A DNA stretch of 5,876 bases from the NCBI GenBank assembly GCA_023136985.1, contig JAGLQD010000369.1, positions 1-5,876 on the forward strand, in the 5' to 3' direction. Position numbers and translations under genes: made by a program. The notes under the pieces were generated by a model. That model was not told the DNA's origin. It did no database searches and saw only the letters and a program-made list of their open reading frames with translations. The stretch's first letter is position 1. Each line of letters opens with the position of its first letter. The DNA comes from Candidatus Sabulitectum sp. (lineage in GTDB: Bacteria; Fermentibacterota; Fermentibacteria; Fermentibacterales; JCC-6). This document shows, piece after piece, positions 1 through 5,686 of the stretch.

Positions 1-53
1 AGGCCATGACTCTTGAAGAACTTGCTGACGGCGGGGCGATTCATGAACGGTGA
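1..53 (+). CDS. C-terminal end of an unidentified upstream gene (partial)
   Basis: Reading from base 3, an open frame gives AMTLEELADGGAIHER and stops at TGA 51-53. Codon choice (ctt, gaa, gct, ggc) matches the operon that follows. Only about 16 residues are visible, so no function can be assigned. The stop lies 8 bases inside the sigma factor gene if that gene starts at ATG 43, the same overlap style used by every later junction of this operon. It could instead be a chance open stretch; the preceding sequence would settle it. Confidence 0.45.
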   Translation, partial: AMTLEELADGGAIHER

Positions 54-1023
54 CAGACCTGTATCATCCGATACCAGGAAAAGATTTCGGCATGTTGTTG
101 ACTCTACAGCAGTCTCCAATAAGGAGCGAAGAGCTCAGCTTGCCAGCATTATTAACGAAACAAGAGAGAAATTGCTGAATCTGCTGGATATTCAGCAGGA
201 CAATTCAGTCAGATTCGACTGGACAACTACACAGAAAGACATTCACAGGAAACTCAGCATGGTTACAGACCTTTCGGTAAAGAGTGAAGCTGAAAGATGT
301 ATCGATCTTCTTCTGGATGCTGAAGCAGAACTTGTGGAAGGTAATCTCCGGCTGGTTCTTATGGTTGTAAGGCGCTATACCCGTGGTGTTGCAGGCGCTC
401 TGGAGGAAATGGACTTTGTTCAGGAGGGGTGTGAGGGTCTTCTTGATGCAGTGAGAAGGTTTGATTTCTCAGGTAACGGAGGATTTCTTACCTACGCGCT
501 TGTTCGCATCAAAAGGAAAGTTCTTCTTGCAATAGAGAAACAGCACAGACTGGTAAGAATCCCTTCACATGTGATAAGAAAAGGCAGATACCTCAAAGAG
601 GTAATTGACGATTTTGCTTCAGACAAGGGCAGATACCCTGCACCTCAGGAAATAGAGATAGAGACAGGCGGAGATATGGACTGGTCTATTCTGCTCAGTC
701 TTTCGGAAACCGTTGACTCCATCCACGATTCAGTGGATGGAACAGGTCTGTCTCTGGAGGAGCGGCTGGCATCCGGAGTTGCGGAGCCTGCTGTTGTTTC
801 CCTTGGTGACATGGTGGAGGACGCACTTGATAAACTTGACAAAAGAGCCAAATTTATTCTTGTAATGCGCTATGGGTTAATGGATGGTGACACCCACAAA
901 CTGGCAGACATTGCAGAAGTTCTTGGTCTATCAGCAGAAAGGACCCGGCAGATTGAAAAGGCTTCCATTAAGATACTTCGCCATGATTTCAGTGACTTTG
1001 ATGTTTCTGACTGGTTGCAGTAA
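43..1023 (+). CDS. RNA polymerase sigma factor, sigma-70 family (RpoD/RpoS-like, regions 2-4)
   Basis: Numbering is from ATG 43 (326 aa). Residues 95-177 are sigma region 2: ELVEGNLRLVLMVVRRY, DFVQEGCEGLLDAV, then FLTYALVRIKRKV and VRIPSHV. Region 3 follows (about 178-235, with GRYPAPQEI). Residues 260-315 are region 4, with the helix-turn-helix LADIAEVLGLSAERTRQIEK. There is no acidic region 1.1, only about 90 poorly conserved residues in front. In region 2.3 the usual TYATWWIRQ is replaced by TYALVRIKR, so both promoter-opening tryptophans are absent; promoter choice or melting may differ from a housekeeping sigma. The factor should direct core polymerase to a promoter subset. The start is uncertain: ATG 43 overlaps the upstream stop and has GGGG 7 bases before it, while in-frame TTG 13 would add 10 residues. 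The 3' end overlaps the lipoprotein gene by 71 bp. Confidence 0.88.
   Translation: MNGDRPVSSDTRKRFRHVVDSTAVSNKERRAQLASIINETREKLLNLLDIQQDNSVRFDWTTTQKDIHRKLSMVTDLSVKSEAERCIDLLLDAEAELVEGNLRLVLMVVRRYTRGVAGALEEMDFVQEGCEGLLDAVRRFDFSGNGGFLTYALVRIKRKVLLAIEKQHRLVRIPSHVIRKGRYLKEVIDDFASDKGRYPAPQEIEIETGGDMDWSILLSLSETVDSIHDSVDGTGLSLEERLASGVAEPAVVSLGDMVEDALDKLDKRAKFILVMRYGLMDGDTHKLADIAEVLGLSAERTRQIEKASIKILRHDFSDFDVSDWLQ
936..943 (+). promoter_or_regulatory. Ribosome binding site of the lipoprotein gene, inside the sigma factor gene
   Basis: AGAAAGGA lies 9 bases before TTG 953. Neither in-frame ATG (884 or 983) has a comparable site. It therefore decides the start in favour of TTG 953, which also gives an ideal lipoprotein signal peptide. 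The site sits within the codons for sigma region 4.2. Confidence 0.65.
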
Positions 1024-1807
1024 AGAAGATAACTCGGTACAGACAATTGGGCGTGAATCAACGGATTCTGACTCTGACAGTGCTGTAATTGTCTTTGGAC
1101 CTTCACTTACCGAGCTATTCTATGTTTCCGGAGCCTGGGAGCGACTTGCAGGTGTTGACAGGTTTTCAATCTGGCCTTCACAGGCATCCGAGCTGGCAGT
1201 CATTGGGGATTTTATGACACCTTCACTGGAGATGATCACTGCACTTGGTGCAACTTCAATACATGTTGTGGGCAGAAATCAATCTCTTACAGATCTCGCA
1301 GAGAGACTGGAAATTCCATGCTATCAGTATTCCTTTGACAGACTGGATGATGTCTATGAATCCAGCCGGATGATTGAGGATCTCTATCCGGAAGCGGATC
1401 TTACTGAATTCAGAGACGACATCATTCTGACATTGGATTCCCTCTCGACTGTTTTCGAATCTGCTGCACCTGAGGTTATGATCGTTGTTTATCTGGGGGG
1501 GGATGGTGCGATCACTGTTGCAGGAAATAACACTTTCTATCTTGATATTCTTACCGGCATGGGTTGCGTTCTGGCTGCCCCGGAAGCCGGCAGTTATCCC
1601 GCTGTTTCTGTAGAGGGAATTCTTGCAATTGACCCTGATTTTGTAGTTATTCTTGACCCTTACAATACTGATGACACCGCTCTGAACCATTGGAGAAGCA
1701 ACGGGCTTGATGATTCAAATACTACGGTTCTTGCAGGCGACCATGTTCTTATTCCAGGAGCGCGTTTAAAAGAGCTGATTGTAGGGATAGCACAGTGTCT
1801 GAACTGA
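953..1807 (+). CDS. ABC transporter substrate-binding lipoprotein (BtuF/FepB-like, vitamin B12 or iron-chelate)
   Basis: From TTG 953 the protein is 284 aa. It begins MKRLPLRYFAMISVTLMFLT then GC: a basic n-region, a hydrophobic core and the lipobox LTGC, with Cys22 as the lipidation site. A polar linker containing DSDSDS follows. From about residue 44 comes a periplasmic-binding fold of the cobalamin/Fe3+-siderophore type: AVIVFGPSLTELFYVSG, then GVDRFSIWP, then IGDFMTPSLEMI, and DPDFVVILDP in the C-terminal lobe. These are the hallmarks of cluster A-II (BtuF, FhuD, FepB) proteins, which hand substrate to a FecCD permease. The substrate cannot be read from sequence. The gene starts within the sigma gene and overlaps the ATPase gene by 13 bp. 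Earlier in-frame ATG 884 would bury the signal peptide behind 23 extra residues and is rejected. A run of eight G (1495-1502) lies mid-gene. Confidence 0.87.
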   Translation: MKRLPLRYFAMISVTLMFLTGCSKEDNSVQTIGRESTDSDSDSAVIVFGPSLTELFYVSGAWERLAGVDRFSIWPSQASELAVIGDFMTPSLEMITALGATSIHVVGRNQSLTDLAERLEIPCYQYSFDRLDDVYESSRMIEDLYPEADLTEFRDDIILTLDSLSTVFESAAPEVMIVVYLGGDGAITVAGNNTFYLDILTGMGCVLAAPEAGSYPAVSVEGILAIDPDFVVILDPYNTDDTALNHWRSNGLDDSNTTVLAGDHVLIPGARLKELIVGIAQCLN

Positions 1808-2583
1808 TCTTTCAGGAATTCGCTGCAGGTTATTCCCCGGGAGTAATGGCTGTTTCAGGGGTATCAATGAGAATCACCGGTGGAAGTGTCACTGCGGTTA
1901 TCGGTCCGAACGGAAGCGGGAAGAGCACTCTTTTAAAAGGCATCATGTCTTTTCCGGGAATTCACAGCAGAGGATCAGTTACACTGGACTCCAGCCCGGT
2001 TCAATCAATGAATCGCAGCGAACGAGCCGGTAGAATAGCTTATCTTCCCCAGTCCCCGCCTGTTCCAGCAGGTCTTACTGCCATTGAAACTGTTCTGCTT
2101 GGAAGGTTCCCTCACAGAAGTGCCTGGTCCAGTGACACAGCAGAGGATACCCGGATAGCGCTTGATGCACTGGACATGGTTGGTGCATCACATCTCGCAG
2201 ACAAATTTACCGACGAGATATCAGGAGGGGAGAACCGTCTGGTAAATCTTGCGGCAGTTCTTTCCCAGAAAACAGAGGTTATTCTTCTTGACGAACCGGG
2301 ATCCTCGCTGGATTACGGTCATGCGGCCCAGTTGTGGAAGCTTCTCTCTGATCTTGCAGACAGGGGAATAGTTATCCTGGCAACTACCCACAGGATAGAG
2401 ATGTCCGGCAACGCCTTTGACAAGGTTCTTCTTCTTTCTGAGGGCAAAGCACTGGCTTTTGGCAATCCTGAGGATGTATTTCTTTCAAAAGATCTTCTTT
2501 CCCGGGTATACAAAACACCCATGAAGGTCAGACAGAGTTCACCTGGCAGTAGCTGGATAGTGTTCCCCGGGAGTTCTGAATGA
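1795..2583 (+). CDS. ABC transporter ATP-binding protein (BtuD/FepC/FhuC-like)
   Basis: The 262-aa protein has a complete nucleotide-binding domain: Walker A GPNGSGKST (37-45), Q-loop LPQSP (Gln86), signature ISGGE (142-146), Walker B VILLDEP (162-168), D-loop SSLD and switch histidine TTHR (His199). All catalytic elements are intact and the length is normal for the iron-chelate/B12 importer family. It should sit on the cytoplasmic face as a dimer and power the permease encoded next. The start is GTG 1795, with AGGGA (1783-1787) 7 bases upstream. The start lies inside the last codons of the lipoprotein gene. The C-terminal tail after residue 235 is the variable part. Specificity (heme, siderophore or cobalamin) cannot be decided from the ATPase. 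Confidence 0.92.
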   Translation: MSELIFQEFAAGYSPGVMAVSGVSMRITGGSVTAVIGPNGSGKSTLLKGIMSFPGIHSRGSVTLDSSPVQSMNRSERAGRIAYLPQSPPVPAGLTAIETVLLGRFPHRSAWSSDTAEDTRIALDALDMVGASHLADKFTDEISGGENRLVNLAAVLSQKTEVILLDEPGSSLDYGHAAQLWKLLSDLADRGIVILATTHRIEMSGNAFDKVLLLSEGKALAFGNPEDVFLSKDLLSRVYKTPMKVRQSSPGSSWIVFPGSSE

Positions 2584-3512
2584 AAAGAACTCTGATATCT
2601 CTTGTTGTTCTCGCTGTGACTGGAATTGCTCTTTCGCTGGCCACGGGTCCGCTGGGGTTAAATGCTCCAGGTCAAGTTATTCTGTTCCTGAGACTTCCCA
2701 GAATTCTGCTCGCCATTGCCGCCGGCGCAAGTCTTGCGGTATCAGGATGTATTCTGCAGGCAGTACTAAGGAACCCGCTTGCAACTCCATACACACTGGG
2801 TATAAGTGCCGGTGCTGGAGTTACAGCAGGTTTTATCATACTTTCAGGTATTTCACTTCCTATATTTCTGGTATATCTTTCCGGTACTGCAGGGGCTCTG
2901 GCAGCATCAACGCTTACCTGGTTTATAGCTGGACGGAGCCAGAGAGATCACTCAGGTCTTATTCTGGCCGGTGTAACAGTTAACCTTCTTGGAGCCTCGG
3001 TTCTTCTTCTTATTGAGTATATGAGCCCTGCTTCGCGCCTGGTGGAGATAATCAGATGGATGATGGGTGATCTTGCCATCGCCGGCTACCGCCGCGTGCT
3101 TTTTCTTCTTCCTTTCCTTGTGGCGGGTATGGTTCCTGCAATAATGAGAACAGGTACTCTGAACCAGTTCCTCACAGCTACTGAAATGGCTGAATCCAGA
3201 GGAGTAAACACCGTACGGGAAAGATTGCTTCTTCTCATAGCCGCCGCAGTTCTTGCCGGGGGTGCTGTGGGAGCAGTTGGCCCTATTGGGTTTGTAGGGC
3301 TTATAGTGCCCCATACCATGAGACGGCTGGTTGGGGGAGACTACCGAAGGCTGCTTCCTCTTTCGGCGCTGGGAGGGGCTGTTCTTATGCTCTGGGCGGA
3401 TATCTTCTCAAGAGTGGTCATTTCCCCGGCGGAACTTCCAATCGGGGTTATTCTCTCTTTGCTTGGCGGCCCGTTCTTTCTCTATCTGCTCGTAAAGAAA
3501 CCCCGCCTTTAA
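2580..3512 (+). CDS. FecCD-family ABC transporter permease (BtuC/FhuB/FepD-like)
   Basis: This 310-aa very hydrophobic protein carries the FecCD signatures in order: RLPRILLAIAAGASLAVSG (38-56), NPLATPYTLGISAGAG (65-80), the coupling-helix segment ATEMAESRGVN (200-210), GPIGFVGLIVPH (234-245), RRLLPLSALGGA (256-267) and ELPIGV with GGPFF near the end. About nine or ten membrane helices are expected, as in BtuC; the protein is slightly shorter than usual because of a short N-terminus. It forms a homodimeric channel for the substrate delivered by the lipoprotein. ATG 2580 overlaps the ATPase stop in an ATGA arrangement, so translation is probably coupled. It is the last gene of the operon in this window, and the island begins just downstream. 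Confidence 0.93.
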   Translation: MKRTLISLVVLAVTGIALSLATGPLGLNAPGQVILFLRLPRILLAIAAGASLAVSGCILQAVLRNPLATPYTLGISAGAGVTAGFIILSGISLPIFLVYLSGTAGALAASTLTWFIAGRSQRDHSGLILAGVTVNLLGASVLLLIEYMSPASRLVEIIRWMMGDLAIAGYRRVLFLLPFLVAGMVPAIMRTGTLNQFLTATEMAESRGVNTVRERLLLLIAAAVLAGGAVGAVGPIGFVGLIVPHTMRRLVGGDYRRLLPLSALGGAVLMLWADIFSRVVISPAELPIGVILSLLGGPFFLYLLVKKPRL

Positions 3513-3520
3513 GACGGGGT
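3500..3520 (+). terminator. Possible terminator hairpin overlapping the permease stop codon
   Basis: ACCCCG (3500-3505) and CGGGGT (3515-3520) form a 6-bp GC-rich stem around a 9-base loop that contains the permease TAA. No T-run follows, so it is a weak intrinsic terminator at best. It may instead protect the mRNA 3' end. The stronger terminator on this strand is the hairpin plus seven T at 3717-3729. Confidence 0.35.
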
Positions 3521-3553
3521 CCCGAGAACGCAACTATGGCCAGCATAACCGCT

Positions 3554-3616
3554 CTGCATAGCCAGAACAGTATTCACAAAGCCGAAAACATAACCGCTGT
3601 TTCTGGTTGATTCAGT
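3554..3616. repeat. Left hairpin repeat (attC-like or REP/MITE-like), partner of 5711-5772
   Basis: Aligned by hand to 5711-5772, 50 of 63 columns are identical with one gap. The first 18 and last 23 columns match at 37 of 41; the middle matches at 13 of 22. AGCCAGAA (3560-3567) pairs with TTCTGGTT (3601-3608) including one G-T wobble. CAG (3568-3570) then pairs with CTG (3597-3599), leaving one bulged T. The right copy keeps the pairing through a compensatory A-T to G-C change. Conserved arms with a bulge and a variable loop resemble integron attC sites. Outer boxes fit poorly: GCATAAC (3543-3549) lies on one side, but only GTAGGGT on the other. A mobile hairpin of REP or MITE type is equally possible. 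Confidence 0.7.
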
Positions 3617-3637
3617 AGGGTCCCTGATGTTTTGTTC

Positions 3638-3665
3638 TTGACATTTAACCAAAATCGAACATAAT
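3638..3665 (+). promoter_or_regulatory. Strong sigma-70-type promoter for a small RNA
   Basis: TTGACA (3638-3643, perfect -35) is followed after 16 bp by CATAAT (3660-3665, 5 of 6 to TATAAT). Counting ATAATT instead gives a 17-bp spacer. The start of transcription would fall near 3671-3673, exactly where the structured element begins. No gene lies downstream on this strand before the T-run, which points to a free-standing RNA. Confidence 0.6.
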
Positions 3666-3671
3666 TGCAAC

Positions 3672-3729
3672 GGAGACTCGGCCTAGGAGTTGCTTTCGGG
3701 TGGCTACAAAGGCATTGTCTCCTTTTTTT
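3672..3729 (+). ncRNA. Candidate small structured RNA of about 58 nt with its own terminator
   Basis: GGAGAC (3672-3677) and GTCTCC (3717-3722) close a stem, followed at once by seven T (3723-3729), an intrinsic terminator layout. Inside, TGCTTT (3691-3696) pairs with AAAGGCA (3708-3714) with one bulged G, and CTC (3677-3679) could pair with GAG (3687-3689) as an alternative small hairpin. The promoter 6 bases upstream would start transcription at the first stem. The fold has no T-run on the other strand, so it is directional. I do not recognise the RNA family. Its last two bases overlap the stop codon of the convergent gene at 3728-4087, so it would be antisense to read-through transcripts of that operon. 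Alternatively it is only a terminator for stray + strand transcription. Confidence 0.5.
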
Positions 3730-4087
3730 ATTCTCTTGATTCGAATGGGTCGGGAACATAAACAATTCCATATGAGGTAAACTCAGTCCCGTTACTCTTT
3801 ATGATACCCTCAAATTGAAGTTGTGCAAGCCACCTACCATAATTATCAGCAATTTCTGGCCGTGTAACTGACACCGCAGGAAAAAGCTGGATGAATACCC
3901 CAGTCAAAGAACTTTGCGAGCATCTGGCATTGACCAGTATGAACAACAGAGGCTCAGCGAAGGTTAATCGAGCATTTGTCCGGATCTCTTGGTTTAACTG
4001 CACCAGTAGCAAATCGTTAGCCCAACGGCTGCAGGTCTTTATTGTCCCATGTCGTCTAAGAGCGTTCTCACTTCGTGAGGTAGTCAT
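3728..4087 (-). CDS. Small hypothetical protein, possibly winged-helix-like at its C-terminus
   Basis: The 119-aa reading frame has ATG at 4087, which overlaps the last 20 bases of the preceding membrane-protein gene, and a weak AAGG about 8 bases upstream. I do not recognise the family. Residues 75-118 (RPEIADNYGRWLAQLQFEGI, then IKSNGTEFTSYGIVYVPDP) read like a helix followed by a short beta wing, as in winged-helix domains. The middle (44-75) is rather hydrophobic. No signal peptide or clear catalytic motif is seen. As third gene of the operon it could be a regulator or an accessory of the SEFIR/membrane pair. It could also be a degraded or non-coding frame: the overlap and position support it, the lack of a known family does not. 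Confidence 0.45.
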   Translation of the reverse strand: MTTSRSENALRRHGTIKTCSRWANDLLLVQLNQEIRTNARLTFAEPLLFILVNARCSQSSLTGVFIQLFPAVSVTRPEIADNYGRWLAQLQFEGIIKSNGTEFTSYGIVYVPDPFESRE

Positions 4088-4709
4088 AGACCGCCTTCAG
4101 CACCAGACTGACGACCGCGCCAAGGGACAGCAGGATCACTTTGTCGGCGTTCCGTCTCCAGAAGTTCGTTTTCTTGTGGTCACGATCAAGGAACAACGCA
4201 GGCGTGGCTCTTTGTTCCCAAATCGAGAACAGGAAACAAAGTACGGCAAATCCGGGAACGAGCAACTGGTTCCAGTCGAAATGCCGAACGAAGAAGATTA
4301 AGCCAATATTTAGCACGACTGATCCAGTAATCACCCCACCCCAGAAAGCGGGGCTGTGAAGTGCGTAAAAACGGATACTTAAGGGTGACAGAATAGAGTC
4401 TATCTCTGTCCAGAGCGCTTTGACGCCAGGGGATGTGCCCAAGGCAGAAGCGGATACGACAAACGGGGCGAAAGACAGCATGACGATGTTGTTTGCGTCC
4501 TTGGAAATCAGCACGAGGTCAAGGGTTGTGACGTTTTCTCCTCGGTTTTCGATTACATCTTGAAGCGAATCAAACTCATACCGTTCGTCAGAGAGCGAGG
4601 CGGTAAAACCCAACTTGCTGGCTGCCTCACAAAGCACCTCGACATCATCTAAGGAAGGCGTTTTCACATAGTAGTGCCTTGACCGATGTCGCGTCTCAAT
4701 TCTCCTCAT
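4068..4709 (-). CDS. Unrecognised membrane protein: soluble N-terminal half, three C-terminal membrane helices
   Basis: Started at ATG 4709 the protein is 213 aa; ATG 4715 would add Met-Ile. AAGGAG (4719-4724) is 9 bases from the first and only 3 from the second, so 4709 is preferred. Residues 1-115 are soluble, with a basic start (RRIETRHRSRHYY), predicted helix (DDVEVLCEAASKLGF) and beta strands (TTLDLVLISKD, NIVMLSFAPFVV). Three hydrophobic segments follow at about 121-141, 148-164 and 189-208, separated by short charged loops (KKTNFWRR). I do not recognise the family. It lies 37 bp after the SEFIR gene and was probably transcribed with it. In TIR-based immunity, membrane proteins with a sensing domain act as killing effectors, so this could be the partner that damages the membrane; that is inference from context and topology. 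Confidence 0.75.
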   Translation of the reverse strand: MRRIETRHRSRHYYVKTPSLDDVEVLCEAASKLGFTASLSDERYEFDSLQDVIENRGENVTTLDLVLISKDANNIVMLSFAPFVVSASALGTSPGVKALWTEIDSILSPLSIRFYALHSPAFWGGVITGSVVLNIGLIFFVRHFDWNQLLVPGFAVLCFLFSIWEQRATPALFLDRDHKKTNFWRRNADKVILLSLGAVVSLVLKAVYDYLTK

Positions 4710-4718
4710 TATCATTTA

Positions 4719-4724
4719 CTCCTT
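4719..4724 (-). promoter_or_regulatory. Ribosome binding site of the membrane-protein gene
   Basis: AAGGAG on the minus strand is a near-perfect Shine-Dalgarno. Its 9-base distance to ATG 4709, against 3 bases to ATG 4715, selects the second methionine as the start. Confidence 0.65.
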
Positions 4725-4746
4725 GGGCCAACTTTTTGTTATCTTT

Positions 4747-5682
4747 TTAGTCGAACTTCAGCCTCTTCGAGGCTTCCTCAACTTCTTCACGGTGCACTTT
4801 TTCTGTTTGTCGCTGAGCGTCTGCTTTTCTCTTCTGGTCAGCTAGAAACCTAGCTTCATTTTCATTTGCGCTATCCACGCACAGCATGAGTGTTTCGCGA
4901 TGGTACTTCTCAACCTCCTGTACTGTCGTACCATCAAGAAAAATTTTATCGCCACGCACACTGGCAATCCCTGGTCGATGCATCGATGTATATCGTGGAG
5001 GCCTGTTCCAGGAAGCAACAAACAATGTTGCCCATTCGTGAGTCGGCGTTCGAGAAAGCCGAAACGGTACCTTGTAGAGGGCTGAACCAGTTGTGCCGTC
5101 GTTTTTTGGCCTGGTAACTTCATCAACCACAACTCCGAGAATTTTAATTGGTGCAATTTCTGGAACTTGGCCGGAGGCTACCGCTTTCCGTTGGTTCTGC
5201 CGTTCAGATCGCACAACAGGAGGAGCGACAGCACGGGTGCCACAAACAGTATTCAACAAATCTTCGTAATTAACTTCGAACTTCTCTTCGCGTGAGAGGT
5301 CAATGTAGTACTTACCCGCCAACCAACTGGGCGCGGATTCTTGCCATGTCCCCGACGCGAGTATCGGAATAAATTTGCGGTTTTCGCGACCACTGATAAG
5401 TTCAGCGGTCATTACGTCCCCTTCATACCCTACTCCACCCGTACGCGAATCAGATTTCGCTTTATATTTTGGTGTGCAGACAATTATAACAAAATCATTC
5501 TCACGAATTTCACGTTCCATAAACTCAGGCAACTGATCACCAGGAATCGCATGCCACTGGTCAAGCTTGACGTCGACTCCATCAGCACGGAGCCGAGTCG
5601 ATAACGTTGAAACCCATGCTTTATGTTCATCCCCGTCCCATGAATATGACATAAAGGCTTTTGGGAAATTCTCGTCAGTCAT
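4747..5682 (-). CDS. SEFIR/TIR-domain protein, probable immune sensor or NAD-linked effector
   Basis: The 311-aa protein opens with a SEFIR/TIR-type domain (about 7-145): KAFMSYSWD (8-16), HKAWVSTLSTRLRADGVDVK with LDQW (20-43), PGDQLPEFME, FVIIVCTPKY (64-73) and GGVGYEGDVMTAEL (82-95). Glu87 in GYE sits where TIR/SEFIR enzymes usually place a catalytic glutamate; its role here is inferred. A linker leads to an unrecognised, probably beta-rich domain (178-250). The end (252-310) is a charged, likely coiled-coil helix rich in Lys, Glu and Arg. There is no signal peptide, so it is cytoplasmic. Bacterial SEFIR and TIR proteins are known antiphage factors that degrade NAD+ or make nucleotide signals. 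The gene is first in a minus-strand operon, with AGGGAG ending 8 bases before ATG 5682. A membrane protein follows 37 bp downstream, suggesting a two-part system. Confidence 0.85.
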   Translation of the reverse strand: MTDENFPKAFMSYSWDGDEHKAWVSTLSTRLRADGVDVKLDQWHAIPGDQLPEFMEREIRENDFVIIVCTPKYKAKSDSRTGGVGYEGDVMTAELISGRENRKFIPILASGTWQESAPSWLAGKYYIDLSREEKFEVNYEDLLNTVCGTRAVAPPVVRSERQNQRKAVASGQVPEIAPIKILGVVVDEVTRPKNDGTTGSALYKVPFRLSRTPTHEWATLFVASWNRPPRYTSMHRPGIASVRGDKIFLDGTTVQEVEKYHRETLMLCVDSANENEARFLADQKRKADAQRQTEKVHREEVEEASKRLKFD

Positions 5683-5686
5683 AAAA

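Noticed and set aside
884..952. Earlier ATG start (884) for the substrate-binding protein
   Set aside because: It would place 23 extra residues before an otherwise perfect lipoprotein signal peptide and has no good ribosome binding site; TTG 953 has AGAAAGGA at 9 bases.
1256..1690. Minus-strand open frame of 144 codons opposite the lipoprotein gene
   Set aside because: It is antisense to a clearly coding gene, with no family resemblance and no operon context.
2952..3319. Minus-strand open frames opposite the permease gene
   Set aside because: They are low-complexity, Ser/Lys/Arg-rich shadows of leucine codons in the FecCD permease.
3513..3637. Cobalamin riboswitch, tRNA or CRISPR array in the intergenic region
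   Set aside because: No B12-box, no cloverleaf with CCA end and no regularly spaced identical repeats are visible; the two hairpin repeats are 2.1 kb apart and imperfect.
3574..3771. Minus-strand 65-codon frame over the left repeat and the small RNA
   Set aside because: It overlaps the hairpin repeat, the promoter and the structured RNA, and its product has no recognisable features.
3891..4301. Plus-strand 136-codon frame across the small gene and membrane-protein gene
   Set aside because: It is antisense to both; the minus-strand frame has a strong Shine-Dalgarno, membrane helices and operon spacing, the plus-strand frame has none of these.
4068..5682. Canonical Thoeris system
   Set aside because: The partner of the SEFIR/TIR protein shows neither SIR2/SLOG nor Macro motifs, so the pair cannot be named Thoeris from this sequence.
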